A stretch of 64,000 nt of DNA from Channallabes apus (taxonomy: Eukaryota; Chordata; Actinopteri; Siluriformes; Clariidae), in the NCBI GenBank assembly GCA_030522415.1, contig CM060127.1, positions 13,129,646 through 13,193,645 of the forward strand, read 5' to 3'. Every line of letters begins with the position of its first letter. Position 1 is the first letter of the stretch. This document shows positions 10,794 through 23,639 of the stretch, piece by piece. A program made the translations under genes and the position numbers. Under the pieces are notes generated by a model. The model saw nothing but the letters and a program-made list of their open reading frames with translations, did no database searches and was not told the DNA's origin.

Positions 10794-11298
10794 ACTGGAG
10801 TGTGGCATAGAAATTTAAAATATAAATTAAGCTTTTATATAAATACACATTTATAGTGCTGTTATCAATCTGCCAGGCCTTTCAGAGATGAGAGAATTTA
10901 CTGTACCATGTTACCAGTGAAGTGTGACTTAGATGGTGTACAAGAAACACCGCAAAGGAACCAAAACTACTTTTTATTGCTCCAACGTTGGATAAATCTT
11001 TATGAGGACAACTGTAATGCCCGTCTCATCCTACAGTAGCTTGTATTATATACTGTACATGGGGTGTTTTCCTGCTGGAGTCACTCTCTGGCACTTCTTA
11101 CTGCAGGTGAGAATTTTATAAAAGCTTAAAGATTTGAATCACACTGTCAATTAATGTGTAATAGTGTTATGCAAAAAACTATTCCGCCTTAAACGTTGCC
11201 AGTAGCACAGTGATTGTAGCTCCGTTTCTGTGTTTATAAATATTTGGCTTAGGTAATATTGTCACCATGATCAAAACTGTTCATAATTTCAGCCATGC

Positions 11299-11299
<1 letters not shown>

Positions 11300-11343
<44 letters not shown>
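11300..11343. repeat. (TG)n microsatellite
   Basis: A pure TG run of about 44 bases. Confidence 0.9.
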
Positions 11344-11344
<1 letters not shown>

Positions 11345-12718
11345 TTAGTTATTCCCGACTTATGTGCAACATAATCATGCATCATACATTAGAGGAGCTC
11401 TGGTACTTAAACGAATAGCACTACACCTCTGATTATATGGTCGAAATATTTCAATCCAACACCTGCTTAAAAGCCCTAGGTGTTTTTAGCCTTTAAATCA
11501 AATGTTTTTTTTCTGTTTGTTTTCTGATCACAGGGGAAAATCCTTAACTCTGGTAATCACATGTACACTCCAGACAGAAGTGAATAGCGATTAAGTTGAA
11601 AAAAAAAATGCTGGAGTATTCTCTCAAGGCTTAAGAGAGTATAATCAGCTTTTCCCCCCAAATACACATTTTGCCTCCCTTGCTTTCCTTGCAGAAATGT
11701 TCCGTACTGATGAGTAGCACCAGTATGCATTCTTTTTCCCCAGCACGCATTCTTTTCTTCTTTTTTTTTTTGCTCTGGTCAGCAGGTTTGACCATTTAAA
11801 TATATCCTTATGGTAAAAGTCAGACTAAAGAGGCCATTGCTGAACGATGTCCTCTGAAGAGCCGTTCTCCTGAGTCATGGCTCTGTTCGCACCTGCTGTA
11901 GCTCGGCGCCGCTGCAAACGCTGCAACGTATTCGCTGGCCTCCTAGCCCAGAGGACAGACTGTTTACTGCTCGAATCGTCCCCCGAGACAGCCGACGTGC
12001 GTCACGGTGCGTCTCTCTCTGCACCCTGTCTCCCTCCTACCCTTCCCTCTCTCCTCTTTTATTCCCTCATATGGCACGTCTCTGCTTCTGCCATTCACGT
12101 TGTCTACTCTCTCTTTCACTCGCACTCTCTGTCTCTTCCTCTGTTTACTTTGTCTCTCGCTGCAGTGTTTTCCTGCGGCTTCATTACCGCAGCACTTACG
12201 GAGGAGTGCCGTTTCGATTAGCCAGAGGTTTTGTTTACATCCCACTGATGGAATAACAGAGTATGTGGGTTAATCATAGTGATTATACAGTATAAAGCGC
12301 CACAGGACTTAAAACCTTCTCATGGGACCGCTACCACCTCTGAAATCCTCGACACAACCCCTGATTATCATATTAATGCTGAGAACTGTAATCTAGCCAT
12401 ATCAACCCACCCAGAGAGCTGGTTGGTTTTTTCTTTCTCTTTACACTCCTTGTCAGTCTGTGGTTTCTCGAAGGGCGTGAGAGTGCCGGGGTCTTCCTTT
12501 TTTCACATGTTAAAAGGACACAATGTAAAGCCTCTTGTTTTTTGGTGCTACTCTCCTTCCCTTGGCTTTGCGCCATAATGGAGTACTGAGCAGTAATTGC
12601 TGCTGCTGGATGTGGGTTGGATTTGAACTTGTACACTCTTGCCCTTTACTTTGCAGCTCTTTGCCCCATCATTCCCTGAAATGTAGGTGCCATCGATTGG
12701 GCTTGTTTCCCATCATCA

Positions 12719-12902
12719 GACATTCATGGCATTTGGCAGACAGCCTTTTCCAGAGTGACTTAAATTATTTTTTTCATTACACATACAGTATGAACAGTTG
12801 AGGGTTAAGGGTCTTGCTCATGGGCCCTGCAATAATAATTTGGTGATTCTGGTGTTTGAACCTTCTGATGAGTCCTACTTCTTAACTACTCAGCCACTCC
12901 TG
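12719..12902 (-). mobile_element. tRNA-derived SINE, older copy (V-SINE-like body)
   Basis: It shares the body seen at 19362: catttggcagacag, ccagagtgactta, agttgagggttaagggtct and a degenerate B-box region (gtgtttgaacctt) at the far end. Read on the minus strand the tRNA-like head comes first. It is more diverged than the 19362 copy. Confidence 0.65.
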
Positions 12903-12990
12903 CTCATCATTAGTAATGGAGTTGTATTTAACATAAACATTGTGTGCTTTGTTTAAAGATATATTAATTAATTAAATATGATGTTTAAAC

Positions 12991-13252
12991 AGGGCAGGGC
13001 AATGTCACAGTGGTTAGCTTCGCACCTCCAGGGTTTGAGTGCCACCTTGGAACTACGTGCAAGGAGTTTGGATGTTCTTCCAGTGCTTGGTCCTGGGTCC
13101 TCCAACATCACAAAGAAATGCAGCGTATGCTACCTGGAAGTGTGTGTAGTAGATTGGTACCCTATCTAAGCTGTACCCTACATGGGATAAGCCCCAAGCC
13201 ACCTGCAACTAACAGGATAAGCTCTATGTAAAATGAGTGAGTGAGAGTTAGA
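12991..13252 (+). mobile_element. Mermaid-type SINE, diverged, with target-site duplication
   Basis: A tRNA-like head (cagtggttagcttcgcacctccagg) is followed by a decayed copy of the body seen at 23901, ending in an atgagtgagtgag tail. A 13-base direct repeat, ATGATGTTTAAAC, flanks it at 12978-12990 and 13253-13265. This is a clear LINE-mediated target-site duplication. Confidence 0.8.
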
Positions 13253-13291
13253 ATGATGTTTAAACCTTTTAGAGAATATCTAGATAAAATA

Positions 13292-14678
13292 CCGTGGCTT
13301 GCAAAAGTATTCGGCCCCCTTGAACTTTTCCACATTTTGTCACATTACAGCCACAAACATGAATCAATTTATTGGATTTCCACGTGAAAGACCAATACAA
13401 AGTGGTGTACACGTGAGAAGTGGAACGAAAATCATACATGATTCCAAACATTTTTTACAAATAAATATCTTCAAAGTGGGATGTGCGTAATTATTCAACC
13501 CCCTTTGGTCTGAGTGCAGTCAGTTGCCCATAGACATTGCCTGATGAGTGCTAATGACTACTGTAAATAGAGTGCACATGGAGTATGGCACAAATGTAAA
13601 CCTACCAAGACAAGGCCGTCCACCTAAACTCACAGGCCGAACAAGGAGAGCGCTAATCAGAAATGCAGCCAAGAGGCCCATGGTGACTCTGGACAAGCTG
13701 CAGAGATCTACAGCTCAGGTGGGGGAATCTGTTCATAGGACAACTATTAGTCGTGCACTGCACAAAGTTGGCCTTTATGGAAGAGTGGCAAGAAGAAAGC
13801 CATTGTTAACAGAAAACCATAAGAAGTCCCGTTTGCAGTTTGCCACAAGCCATGTGGGGGACACAGCAAACATGTGGAAGAAGGTGCTCTGGTCAGATGA
13901 GACCAAAATGGAACTTTTTGGCCAAAATGCAAAACGCTATGTGTGGCGGAAAACTAACACAGCACTTCACTCTGAACACACCATCCCCACTGTCAAATAT
14001 GGTGGTGGCAGCATCATGCTCTGGGGGTGCTTCTCTTCAGCAGGGACAGGGAAGCTGGTCAGAGTTGATGGGAAGATGGATGGAGCCAAATACAGGGCAA
14101 TCTTGGAAGAAAACCTCTTGGAGTCTGCAAAAGACTTGAGACTGGGACGGAGGTTCACCTTCCAGCAGGACAACGACCCTAAACATAAAGCCAGGGCAAC
14201 AATGGAATGGTTTAAAACAAAACATATCCATGTGTTAGAATGTCCCAGTCAAAGTCCAGATCTAAATCCAATTGAGAATCTGTGGCAAGATCTGAAAACT
14301 GCTGTTCACAAACGCTGTCCATCTAATCTGACTGAGCTGGAGCTGTTTTGCAAAGAAGAATGGGCGAGGATTTCAGTCTCTAGATGTGCAAAGCTGGTAG
14401 AGACATACCCTAAAAGACTGGCAGCTGTAATTGCAGCAAAAGGTGGTTCTACAAAGTATTGACTCAGGGGGCTGAATAATTACGCACACCCCACTTTTCA
14501 GTTATTTATTTGTAAAAAATGTTTGGAAAAATGTATGATTTTGTTCCACTTCTCACGTGTACACCACTTTGTCTTGGTCTTTCACGTGGAATTCCAATCA
14601 AATTGATTCAAGTTTGTGGCTGTAATGTGACAAAATGTGGAAAAGTTCAAGGGGGCCGAATACTTTTGCAAGCCACTG
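13292..14678 (+). mobile_element. Tc1-like DNA transposon, internally deleted
   Basis: The element lies between TA dinucleotides (13290-13291 and 14679-14680). The inverted repeats, about 210 bp long, match closely by eye and contain gtggcttgcaaaagtattcg outside and a gtaattattcaaccccc-type motif inside. The second base of the left end is C where the right end predicts A. The 1387-bp length is short for an autonomous copy because the first part of the transposase gene is gone. The close match of the termini suggests a fairly young insertion. Confidence 0.95.
13578..14462 (+). pseudogene. Tc1-like transposase lacking its N-terminal DNA-binding region
   Basis: From the ATG at 13578 the frame gives 294 residues against the usual 340 or so. 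It begins in the linker of the first helix-turn-helix (MEYGTNVNLPRQGRPPKLTG), so the first recognition subdomain is absent. The GRPP hook, second HTH and DDE domain follow, with the triad intact: Asp in LWSDETKMELFG, Asp in FQQDNDPKH, Glu in DLNPIENLW. No stop interrupts it before TGA at 14460-14462. The open frame extends upstream to 13548, but those codons are 5' leader sequence brought into frame by the deletion. A protein could be made, but it should not recognise its own ends. Confidence 0.9.
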
Positions 14679-14680
14679 TA

Positions 14681-16017
14681 GTTAAGCAATGTACCTGCAA
14701 TGCTGTTCAACTACTGTACATGGTGATATTCGTGAAGTGGGATTTAGCTCTCTTCACCTTTACCTGAAGACAGTGATGCAGCGGAGCATTAGTTTGTGTC
14801 TAGTCGAGCTTTCAGGGCGGAGTTTTTTATTTCATTTTGAATCTCTGGCACTCGCAACTTTATTAAGGTATAAAGATTACAAAAAGGTATCACTTTGACA
14901 GCCAATGCTAACGATTGGAATGAGTTTCGAAGTTCTAGCTTCTTAGCCAAATAGTCCACCCCTGGACCCCAGTCCATGCCCGTTGCCTGAGCCTCTGGCT
15001 ACATCTCCTCCCTGTTTCCTGGTCTTATCTCAGTCTTGTCAGATGACCATTCATGTGCGAGGAAAAAAAAAACTAGCAATACAAGGTGCTCATTTTAGCT
15101 TCAGGACTAGCACTTACAAGAAGATACTTTGTTTTGACACCTCCATCTTTCCACTGAGAGAAGCCAGAGGTTATCAGCCACCTTTTGGTTTTTAATGACT
15201 TGGCCACCGCAGGATCGAATCCTTATTTCAGCGTCACCGCAGGTAGTTCTGAAGAGCAGAGTGTCCTGTCACTTATGTAACCACCATACTGCCACACACA
15301 GCATGAACAGCTGAGATTAAAGACAAGAACTTTGCTTTTAAACTAACAGATACAGCAAATCGAGTAGCATATTTGCCTTATTGTGTCCTTATAGTGGGAT
15401 TCGGTAAACCAGCAGTAGATCGGTACAGTACAGCATGGATCAGTTTATTCTCTGGTGTTTTTTTTATTCTTTCTGTCTCTCTAAATGTTCATTGGGCTCA
15501 ACTTGAGATCCATTGAAGCAGTAAAGTGGTTAACTGATCCATAAGACAGGAACCAGATCACTGACACAGCCCGAAGGTCACACCAGTCACAGATCGTTTT
15601 CTAGTCCAGTGAAGAGGTGGAGAAAGACATGTCAAATAAACATTCATACATATTGGTATACACTGGTGTTGGCTCTCATGTGTGTCTCAGAAGATACTAA
15701 CATACTGTATGTACACTCTCTGATCAGTATGTGGCTGAAAATTAAGGTTCTTTAGAACTGTACTAGACAGAGTCTCAGGAAAAGTTCAGGTCCATCTACT
15801 TAAAAAAAAACACATTAAAATTTTTTTAAATAGCCTTAAAAAGGTTGTGAAAAGGTAGATATGTTTTGTTTTCTTTTCCTGTTTTTGCATTGCAAGCAAG
15901 ATCACAGTAGTGAGCATACTGTACAGTTCTCATCTGTTTTATCATAATCTTCCTTTTTCAGTCATCACCTGGAGCAGCCACAATTCATTTTTCACCACTT
16001 ACGATCCGTGGAATGTA
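14681..16017. other. Intergenic, nothing recognised
   Basis: Unique-looking sequence without convincing open frames or repeats that I can name. Confidence 0.5.
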
Positions 16018-16190
16018 CGAGGGGTGTTCGAGTCAAACCAGGACTTTTGATTGTGCAGAATAACAGAACACAGATATAAGAATAAAAACTCCCTTTATTT
16101 CTCTATAAAATCTCCTGCTACATTAATGCACTCATCCCAGCATTTCACTGGTGCTTGGACACCATCAAGGTAGAAAGTTTTCTCAGTACG
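16018..16190 (-). mobile_element. mariner relic M1, 3' end only
   Basis: It begins at a TA (16016-16017) with the terminal repeat cgaggggtgttcgagtcaaa. Read on the minus strand it ends a mariner transposase: FYLDGVQAPVKCWDECINVA then GDFIEK and a stop at 16095-16097. The transposase body is missing. The open frame continues into unrelated sequence to 16448, so its first 90 or so residues are not mariner. Confidence 0.8.
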
Positions 16191-18538
16191 CCTGTCTGTT
16201 TCAAATCTGGAATACTGGCCTTTTGTTATGTTAAATTTAAATGAGAGGGAAATGTCGCAGTCATGGACAGGTTCAGTTCCTGTTTTCTGATTGGCTAGAA
16301 AAATCCACTTCCTCAAGGGGGCATTCGGGAGCGGTTCATTTCGAGCTACATACTGAACACTGAAACAATGAGTTTGGAAAAGACTAGAAACAAAATCAAG
16401 CAGCCAAAATGGAGGATCTGAGTGGTATTTCAGATGGAACATTAACACACATTATTTTTTTTTGTTTAGGTTTCTAAGACTTACATTAACTTGAGCTAAA
16501 AATGTGTATAATAGTGACCTTTAAATCCCAACTTTGGCAACCCTGATGCAATAAACAAAAATTCTCTTTGGGATTTTGTAAATGACATTTAAATACATTT
16601 TGCTTCGATTTCCCCAGCATTATTTTTTTTTATGGATCCTCAAATAAAGATTTTTTTTTCTTACCTTTAGAGCCAATGGTTTCTTTTAACATCATCCCTC
16701 TGTGCAAGCGTTTAAAGGTTTCTACTCAAATCCCTACAAAAAAAGTTTTCTAGTTGAAAGCAAAACTAACCAGTTAAACCTGTTCAAGAACCATTTAAGA
16801 CCCTCATTTTCTATATGGGTGTTGGAACTGTTTAATAGGTTTAATGAAATGTATTTATTGTATTTTAGGATTTGACCATTTTCACTAAACTATCCTGGTA
16901 CCTGCTAGGGTTCGTTAAGATTTTTATAATTAAGATTTATTAGCTTCCAGAAGGTTCCTGATAAGAAAACACTTCATGTACACAAAGCCTTTTATGCATC
17001 CCCTAAAGGAAACTACTGTACCAAAAGAAACTAGAAAAGCATTACATTTTCATAATTAGACAGTAAAACCCACTGTGGAAGTCATTTACACTCTCTTGGA
17101 GAACAAATTCACACCTGTGCAGTACCTTTATCTAACAGTGCAGTACACTGAGAAACCCAAAATCACAGTGTCACCTGATTAAATTTTTTCTTTTTCTTTT
17201 GAGACATTCTTCACAAGACAAGCCAAAAAAAAACTAAAACATTATTGATTCTTCCTGCTGGTGCCTTCAACAGTGTAGGCAGAGGTTCAGAAAAGGCCCT
17301 ATGGCACTCTGCTTACAGGATTATGTTCCATTAAAATACATATTAAGGTTAGAGAGTGAATGAGACACAAAGCTCTGCATGCCTGACATGGCAGGGGCCA
17401 GGCGAGCGGCACGAGTGTTAATTAAAAAACTGACACCGTAAGCGACTTGATGACGCATGACGACGCAAATCTGGGCTTCCAAGGTTTTTATGTTAAACAT
17501 GCATTATTTTTAAATAACTATCAACACATTCCTGGTCTTCTGTTGCATTGTTTTTTTTTTTTTATCTAATCCGAGAAGGGAGTGAGTGATGTAGTGTATT
17601 ATCTGCCCCTAATAAACCTGACCAACTCACTCAAGGGCTCGTTAATGAGCTCCAAAGCTGAGTCAGGTAGGTCTGATAGGGGAAAAAAAAAACAGTAAAC
17701 TCTGCATTTCTGTGCTCCTTTGGGGCCAGTGTTGCCCTCAAAACACCTATAGAATGTACCGAGCTTCAAAAAGGACACTAGTCATTCCATGCGTAAGCAG
17801 TGTTTGTAACACGGCATGGACCGAGAAACGATGCACGAGATAGCACAGAAGGCAGGACGCCATCACCAGCTGGAACAAGAGAGTCGTTTAACTCCCACTG
17901 AGTTTCCTTGTTCTTAGCTTTTATTCGCGTTGAAGTGTTACGGACTGATTGATGACGCCCCTTTATAACAACAACAACAAGGATAATGATCCCTGATTTT
18001 TTTTTAATCGTGTTTGATTTCCTGCATTGCTTTGTCAGTTCTCTGGGCCTATGGAGGGATTCAAAGCTCCTGTATTCATTCATTGCTCTTTTCACCAAAG
18101 CTTTTTCACCCTGTATCCACACATATTCATAAAAAAAAAAAAAAAACATAAATTTAACTAAAACAGGTTGGTTATCTTTGAGTGCGGTGAATTTAAAGAG
18201 CATCAGAATGTCAAAACAATAAACTTAATTGATCTGTGTTACACAACAGTTAATTATCGTGAACAGACGTACCATTTTGTATTCACAGAATAATGGGCAT
18301 GAAGGTCATCAGTGTGTGTGGGGGTGTTTCAGCAGGATTGCTTTGTGAGTTTTAATGTAGCTCGGTCCTTTCATTAGCACTGGCGTTATCATGTATTTGT
18401 GTTGTTGTTAATAGGAAGTCAGTTTCCTGATTGCACTGCTGGTAAGAACTAGTTATCACTTTAAGCTGTATAATCAGCCCATGGAAGCCACCTGGGGGGT
18501 GATAAAAGTTTCTCTTCCTCCTAAAGTGCAATGATGCT
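16191..18538. other. Intergenic, nothing recognised
   Basis: AT-rich sequence with poly(T)/poly(A) runs (17550, 18130). I see no coding sequence or named repeat. Confidence 0.45.
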
Positions 18539-19359
18539 TACACTAATCAGGGATAATATTAACACCACCACCAGGTGAACTAAATAACACTGATTATTAA
18601 ATATATCCCAATAAACCGGTGACAGTATCATGGACACCCAAGGCTCATCCATGGCCACAGGGACAGAAAAGCCAATACAGCACAACTTTCCAAAAATGCT
18701 CATCCTGGTCACAAGAGAAAGGCACCAGAACACCCAGTGCCCAACAGCACACTGCACACGGGACCCAGTAGGCAAAACACCCAAGTCCACCAACCTGAAC
18801 ACCCCATATCTCAATTCAATCAAGCACCCATGGGATGCATCAGGCAAACAAATCTAATCTTCAGAGGCCTCACCCTGCAATGCAAATACTCCAACCAGAT
18901 GATCCATTAATTCATTCATCTTCTATACTGCTTTATCCTGTATTTAGGGTCGCGGGAACCTGGAGCCTATCCCAGGAGACTCTGGGCACGAGGCAGGGTA
19001 CACCCTGGACAGCGTGCCAATCCATCGCAGAGCACACACACACACATACACACACACTCATTCACACACTATGGTCAATTTTGGGAACGCCAATTAGCCT
19101 AATCTGCATGTCTTTGGACTGTGGGAGGAAACCGCAGTACCCGGAGGAAACCCACTAAGCACGGGGAGAACATGCAAACTCCATGCACGCAGAGACGGGA
19201 ATCGAGCCTGGAGGTGCAAGGCGACAGTGCTAACCAGATGATCCACCACTAATATTCAGGTTCTACGCCTCAAGTGTACAGAGCCTCCCTGATGGCACAA
19301 GGGGAACCCAAATCCCATAAACCTAAGTGGTTATAAATGTTATTTTTTTAATGATCGAA
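18539..19359 (+). mobile_element. Tc1-like relic split by a SINE
   Basis: The left end (acactaatcagggataatatt) and the right end (agtggttataaatgttattt) resemble the inverted ends of the Tc1-like family also found at 37697. An internal phrase, catggacacccaaggctcat, and the late phrase gatggcacaaggggaac also fit that family. Most of the transposase gene is lost. The SINE at 18907-19231 lies inside it. Confidence 0.6.
18907..19231 (-). mobile_element. Mermaid-type SINE with 14-bp target-site duplication
   Basis: On the minus strand it has the SINE body: ctccatgcacgcagagacgg region, gtttcctcc, catgcagattaggctaatt, and the atgaatgaatt tail. It is cut short near the tRNA-like head. The repeat AACCAGATGATCCA flanks it at 18893-18906 and 19232-19245. 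It interrupts the older Tc1-like relic. Confidence 0.9.
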
Positions 19360-19361
19360 AC

Positions 19362-19563
19362 ATTTACATTACATTTACATTTAGGCATTTGGCAGACGCT
19401 CTTATCCAGAGCGACTTACATTTTCATCTCATTATACATCTGAGCAGTTGAGGGTTAAGGGCCTTGCTCAAGGGCCCAACAGTGGCAACTTGGTGGTTGT
19501 GGGGTTTGAACCTGGGACCTTCCGAACCGTAGTCCACTGCCTTAACCACTGAGCTACCCCTGG
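19362..19563 (-). mobile_element. tRNA-derived SINE, well-preserved copy (V-SINE-like body)
   Basis: On the minus strand it begins with Pol III boxes: an A-box-like ggtagctcagtggttaa and a B-box ggttcaaacccc. The widespread teleost body follows, including gtcgctctggataagagcg, and it ends in a tgtaaatgtaatg tail. Which V-SINE-like family it belongs to is from memory and uncertain. Confidence 0.8.
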
Positions 19564-19642
19564 CCCCACCTGATCATCGTTTTTACCAGTGTAAGTGATG
19601 TTTGATGAAATCTGAATGGAAAACAGGCATTTTAACCGGCAA

Positions 19643-19893
19643 GGCACTGTTGGCTGAATGGTACAGTAGGTGTTTCGCCTGCCATGTGGAAGGGTGGAAG
19701 GCCCGGGTGTAAAGGCCAGTGCACAAACCCCAACCACTGGATGCAATACCAGCCCCAAGCCTGGATAAAATGGGAGGGTTGCGTCAGGAAGGGAATCCAG
19801 CGTAAAACCTGTGCCAAGTTGTGGTGCGGACCGGATGGTCCACTGTGCCGAGCCCTTGCTGGGAGCAGCCGAAAGACCGACACAATTTAGTCT
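19643..19893 (+). mobile_element. SINE-like repeat with 'aagggaatccagcgtaaaac' tail
   Basis: The tail aaaatgggagggttgcgtca, aggaagggaatccagcgtaa and gggagcagccgaaag is a 3' end shared by several fish SINEs. A related copy runs off the right edge of the window (63844-64000). The head is tRNA-like only in a loose sense. Confidence 0.6.
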
Positions 19894-20479
19894 CAACCGG
19901 CAGTTTTGTAATTTATCAGTATGATCCAAACCTTGTGTCTCTCGTCAACAAGACATTTTACCATCCAAGAAAATGCTCAGATATATTAGTTTCATCAATT
20001 ATTACTGTACAGTAAGTGGAGTAGTAGAATAACTAATAATAATAAAACTATAGTAACAAATAGAATAAATGAACTATACACACATAGGAATATCATACTA
20101 CATGAAGTGTTAATGTTTATCTAAACAAGCAGATGTGCAGATCTTTTTCATCTCATTAGTCCTTAAATTAATTAACTAGCATGAATGTACAGTAAGAAGA
20201 ACCATTTACAAACTTATCAGGAAGCTGGAGCGAAATAATAATTATTTTTTTGGTTATTACATAACACTAAAAGATTAGAATTATCATTTGGAAAGAAAAA
20301 TAAGCAGCAGAAACCGTACATACAGTAGTCAAAAAGTACTGACCTTGACACCTACTGTATACTGTATATGGTTTCTCTTCAAATGTGTATCACAAAGTTT
20401 GAAGTAAAGAATTGTCTAGACTAGTATGATGTCTATGTACTGTATGCTGGAGCATTCTCATCTAATTTACTTTGACTGG

Positions 20480-20850
20480 AACTAAGAAGCCCGGACCTTG
20501 AAACCTGTGAGATCGACAAAGCCAGCCCTATGAAAAGCTCCATGTTGTGTTAAGAGTGTGTTAGAGTGGAAGATGTTGAGTTTCCTGCACTCAGCCCTGC
20601 CTGGACTCAACGACACCGAACCATCACCTTTGGGATGAACTGGAACCAGACCCTCCTCGACTGATCATCGGTACATCAGAAATTACTAATGCTGTTGTAC
20701 AATGTGTTTAGTGAATCTAGCGGAGAGCCGTTTCAGATGAGTAGAGTGAAGAGCATTAGAATATGGGATGTCCACCATGGACGTACAGTATAAGGGAGAT
20801 GCACAAACAATGAGTGCACAAACTTTCGGATACATTGGTTTAGTTTTTTG
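20480..20850 (+). mobile_element. Decayed Tc1-like relic, transposase C-terminal part
   Basis: Phrases such as acaaagccagccctatgaaaa, ctgcctggactcaac and cacctttgggatgaactggaa translate to a decayed DLNPIEHLWDELE-type segment, the Glu-containing motif of Tc1-like transposases. A terminal-like acaaactttcggatac lies at the right. Frames are broken throughout. Confidence 0.5.
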
Positions 20851-22875
20851 AGATTAAACAAAGCACAATTTAACACATAACTATCTATATTTGTCTAGAA
20901 ATGTCATTAATTTCAGTAAAAGCAAAGATTTGCAAAAGTAATGGACCATCATTTTATCTAATGGGGATATTTACTGTTCTTTCAAGTTTTTAAAAGATTG
21001 ATGTGTTGATGCTAAAGGACTCATTTAATCAGTAACATGTTCTACTTGTTATTTAATTATTTATTTATTTTTGCTTTTAGCCGGTAAAAAGCAGTTCTTT
21101 GGGTCCAACTCCAGCAGTGTACTATTGCTTTCAGTCTATCTGTATTTTTCTCAGATGTTACGAGCCACTGTACTGTACATACTGTACGGCTGGTAATGCT
21201 ACTTCCAGCAGAAATATTAAACCTACACAACACGGCTTTATTTTGACAGTTTCTTGTCAAACTACTTATCAAGCTAATTAGCCCTGGCTAGTTGGTGAAG
21301 CAAGGGTGTCATTTATTTGTAAGTAGAATTAACATGCATATAATATTTTTCCTAATCAGACCTAGAGACCTGAACCTACACCTGATTATCCCTCTTGCAC
21401 ACAGTGAGATAAATATGGTGTACGCTCATGATGAGCTAAACTTATGATATGTTGACAGCTACATGTACAAAATCCGCCTCCGCAAGAGATAATGTCAGGG
21501 TGTGAGCACATAGACCTAAAGTAAATACATATTTAGGAATGTGGATTTAAGTGACAGTTCCAATTCAGGTGTGAAAACATCACTTTGACTAACTAGCTAG
21601 CTGGAATCGTTGTAGTTGATAATACGCCAAGAGATCTAGAAGATGACACAGGATGTGTGTAAGGTATGGATGACAGAGTTCAATCAAATGCAAAGTAATG
21701 TTAGCATATAAATTAAATGTTAGCCGACTTAGCGTTCCGTTCATTCCATCAATTCGCCCATTTATGGATTAACTGGGGTTTAGGAGGAGTTAGCTAATGA
21801 GGAGGGTCCAAGAGTTAAGCTTCAACTAAGACTTGAGCTTCTTGAGGGAACCTACAGTATGGTTGACGTCACAGAGGATTTGTCCAGTTCTTATCCAGTC
21901 TACAGATGCTGACACTGATTAGAGATGTAAAAATTCATGAAAGGATATATGACAATAAGGAAATGAAAGAGAGAGAGAAAGCAACATCTAAACATAAACA
22001 ACACGCATGTACAGGACATTATGTGTAAATGTAGCATCCTCGATATTTGTGAGTGTGTGTGTGTATCAGAGCAAAATGACTGACAAGAGGAAGTGGTATT
22101 TAGCAAAGGATTTTGTATCCCTCACCAATTCCATGTATTTTAATTAGCGCAATGGAGATTGTGCGTCTATACATAATCTCCTGTTGCTTTTCCAGGACGA
22201 GCCGAAAGCCTGACAATTTGACGCCCGAGGCATCATTCTGCATGCTGATTAACTAAGAGCTGTCTTTTCCTTTCTGCAATCAGAGCCAAGAGGTTTTACT
22301 CCACAACAAAAGCGGCTCTGTTCGACGTCAGGAGATGAAAACATGCTCCTGAAGTGCTAATTCCTCCTGCTGATTTATTCACGAGCAGGCCGAGCGGGTC
22401 ACCGGATCTGTCAGCGATAGCACGTTTAACCTCTCCAGCGCAGCCGCACAGGCGAGGGAACAGAGCGAGCTGCTCCGTTTCATGCTGCGCTCTCTTGAAC
22501 CACATATGCATATGGAAATGAGACACCGGAGACTCATCCTGAGAAAATCTTCCGAAAAAGGAGCCAGGCGGCGAGGTCTGAGCGAAAGCAAACACCCACG
22601 CTTCCAGCGCCCACTCAGAGCACCATCACACCCACTCACCTTGGACGGGGACCAGTTTAAGTGTTTGCATGTTGAGAAGTGTCAGCCAAGCATTGTGCTT
22701 TCAGAAAAAGAAAGAAACAGAACTTAAAGCCTGGCACTGCTGAGTGTTTCTTAAGTGTAGTTAGGAATGTGAGATCGCTCCGGCAACTCCTGAGAACATT
22801 ACATCACTAACGAGGTTCAAATCTGAACTGTGGCTTGAAAAATCCTGCCTGAACCGGACCACTACAAAGTAAATA
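20851..22875. other. Intergenic, nothing named
   Basis: Mostly AT-rich unique sequence. The stretch at about 22290-22640 is GC-richer, with overlapping open frames on both strands. None resembles a known protein. It could be conserved non-coding DNA, but that cannot be judged here. Confidence 0.4.
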
Positions 22876-23446
22876 CAAGGGGGATTCAGGTCAAACCAGG
22901 ACTTTGTGAATAATTGTCTCGTGAATGAAGGCGTAAAAGCGATTGACATTTACAGAAGCACAGTACAGCGTTGAGACTCTTAGAAAAACACATGAACGTT
23001 TTAAAGAAGGCCATATGTCCATGAATGACGATCCTGGCCGAGGTGGCTTTGCATGCACTACAGTCGTTCCCATTAAAATTCTCTTCCTGATTCTTGAAAA
23101 TCTTATCGCCGGGATGTTTGTGGTAACTATAGACACAATCATTCACCGCCACCACTTGCACATTACACACTAGGAGTTCTTGCTACATCCGCCTTACAGT
23201 TCTGACCTCGCTCCAAGCTATTTCCGTATGTTTGAGACATTAAAGGAGTTCCTGGGGGGCCAGCGTTCCAGACGTGCCGCTTAACATCCTATCATGGCTC
23301 CAGCGATAGCGACCTTGATTGTATTCAAGCATTGTGAAACACTGGGATAAGTATAGCAGCGGATTATATAGAGAAACTCTCATACTGTAGGTGTCTTCTA
23401 TTATTCTGCACAATCAAAAGTCTTGGTTTAATTCGAACAACCTGCA
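22876..23446 (+). mobile_element. mariner relic M2, internally deleted
   Basis: Both ends are present: left caagggggattcaggtcaaa after TA, and right ttggtttaattcgaacaacc before a TA. Inside, decayed N-terminal coding (FKEGHMSMNDDPG) leads to the HTIIH segment and jumps to HPPYSSDLAPSYFRMF, then LKEFLGG. The middle of the transposase, with the first two catalytic Asp, is missing, and the third Asp is Tyr (APSY for APSD). Confidence 0.8.
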
Positions 23447-23639
23447 TATCTTATATCAAGCGATTTTAAGATTAAGAAAAGGCAAAGCAGAAAAGAAACT
23501 GGAGGTTTTTGCATGAAAGGGTTAACTTGAAGACATTCATCAGAACAAAAATTAAACATTTTCAATGACATATGGTGATAAAGAGGAGAATACGAAATAA
23601 ATTGGGAGGAAATAAAGCATCAGGAAGAGAAGTGAGTCA

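Larger units (their letters stand above)
9947..12718. other. Intergenic, no gene seen
   Basis: AT-rich sequence with a CTCF-like motif at 10780-10793 and a (TG)n run at 11300-11343. A pyrimidine-rich stretch at about 12010-12170 gives several overlapping short open frames on both strands that look like composition artefacts. Confidence 0.5.

Noticed and set aside
12007..12273. Cluster of open frames on both strands
   Set aside because: A CT-rich composition keeps stops rare on several frames. No splice, domain or family evidence was found.
16176..16448. Upstream part of the minus-strand frame ending in the mariner C-terminus
   Set aside because: Only the last 26 residues or so are mariner-like. 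The rest is unrelated sequence joined in frame and lacks any domain.
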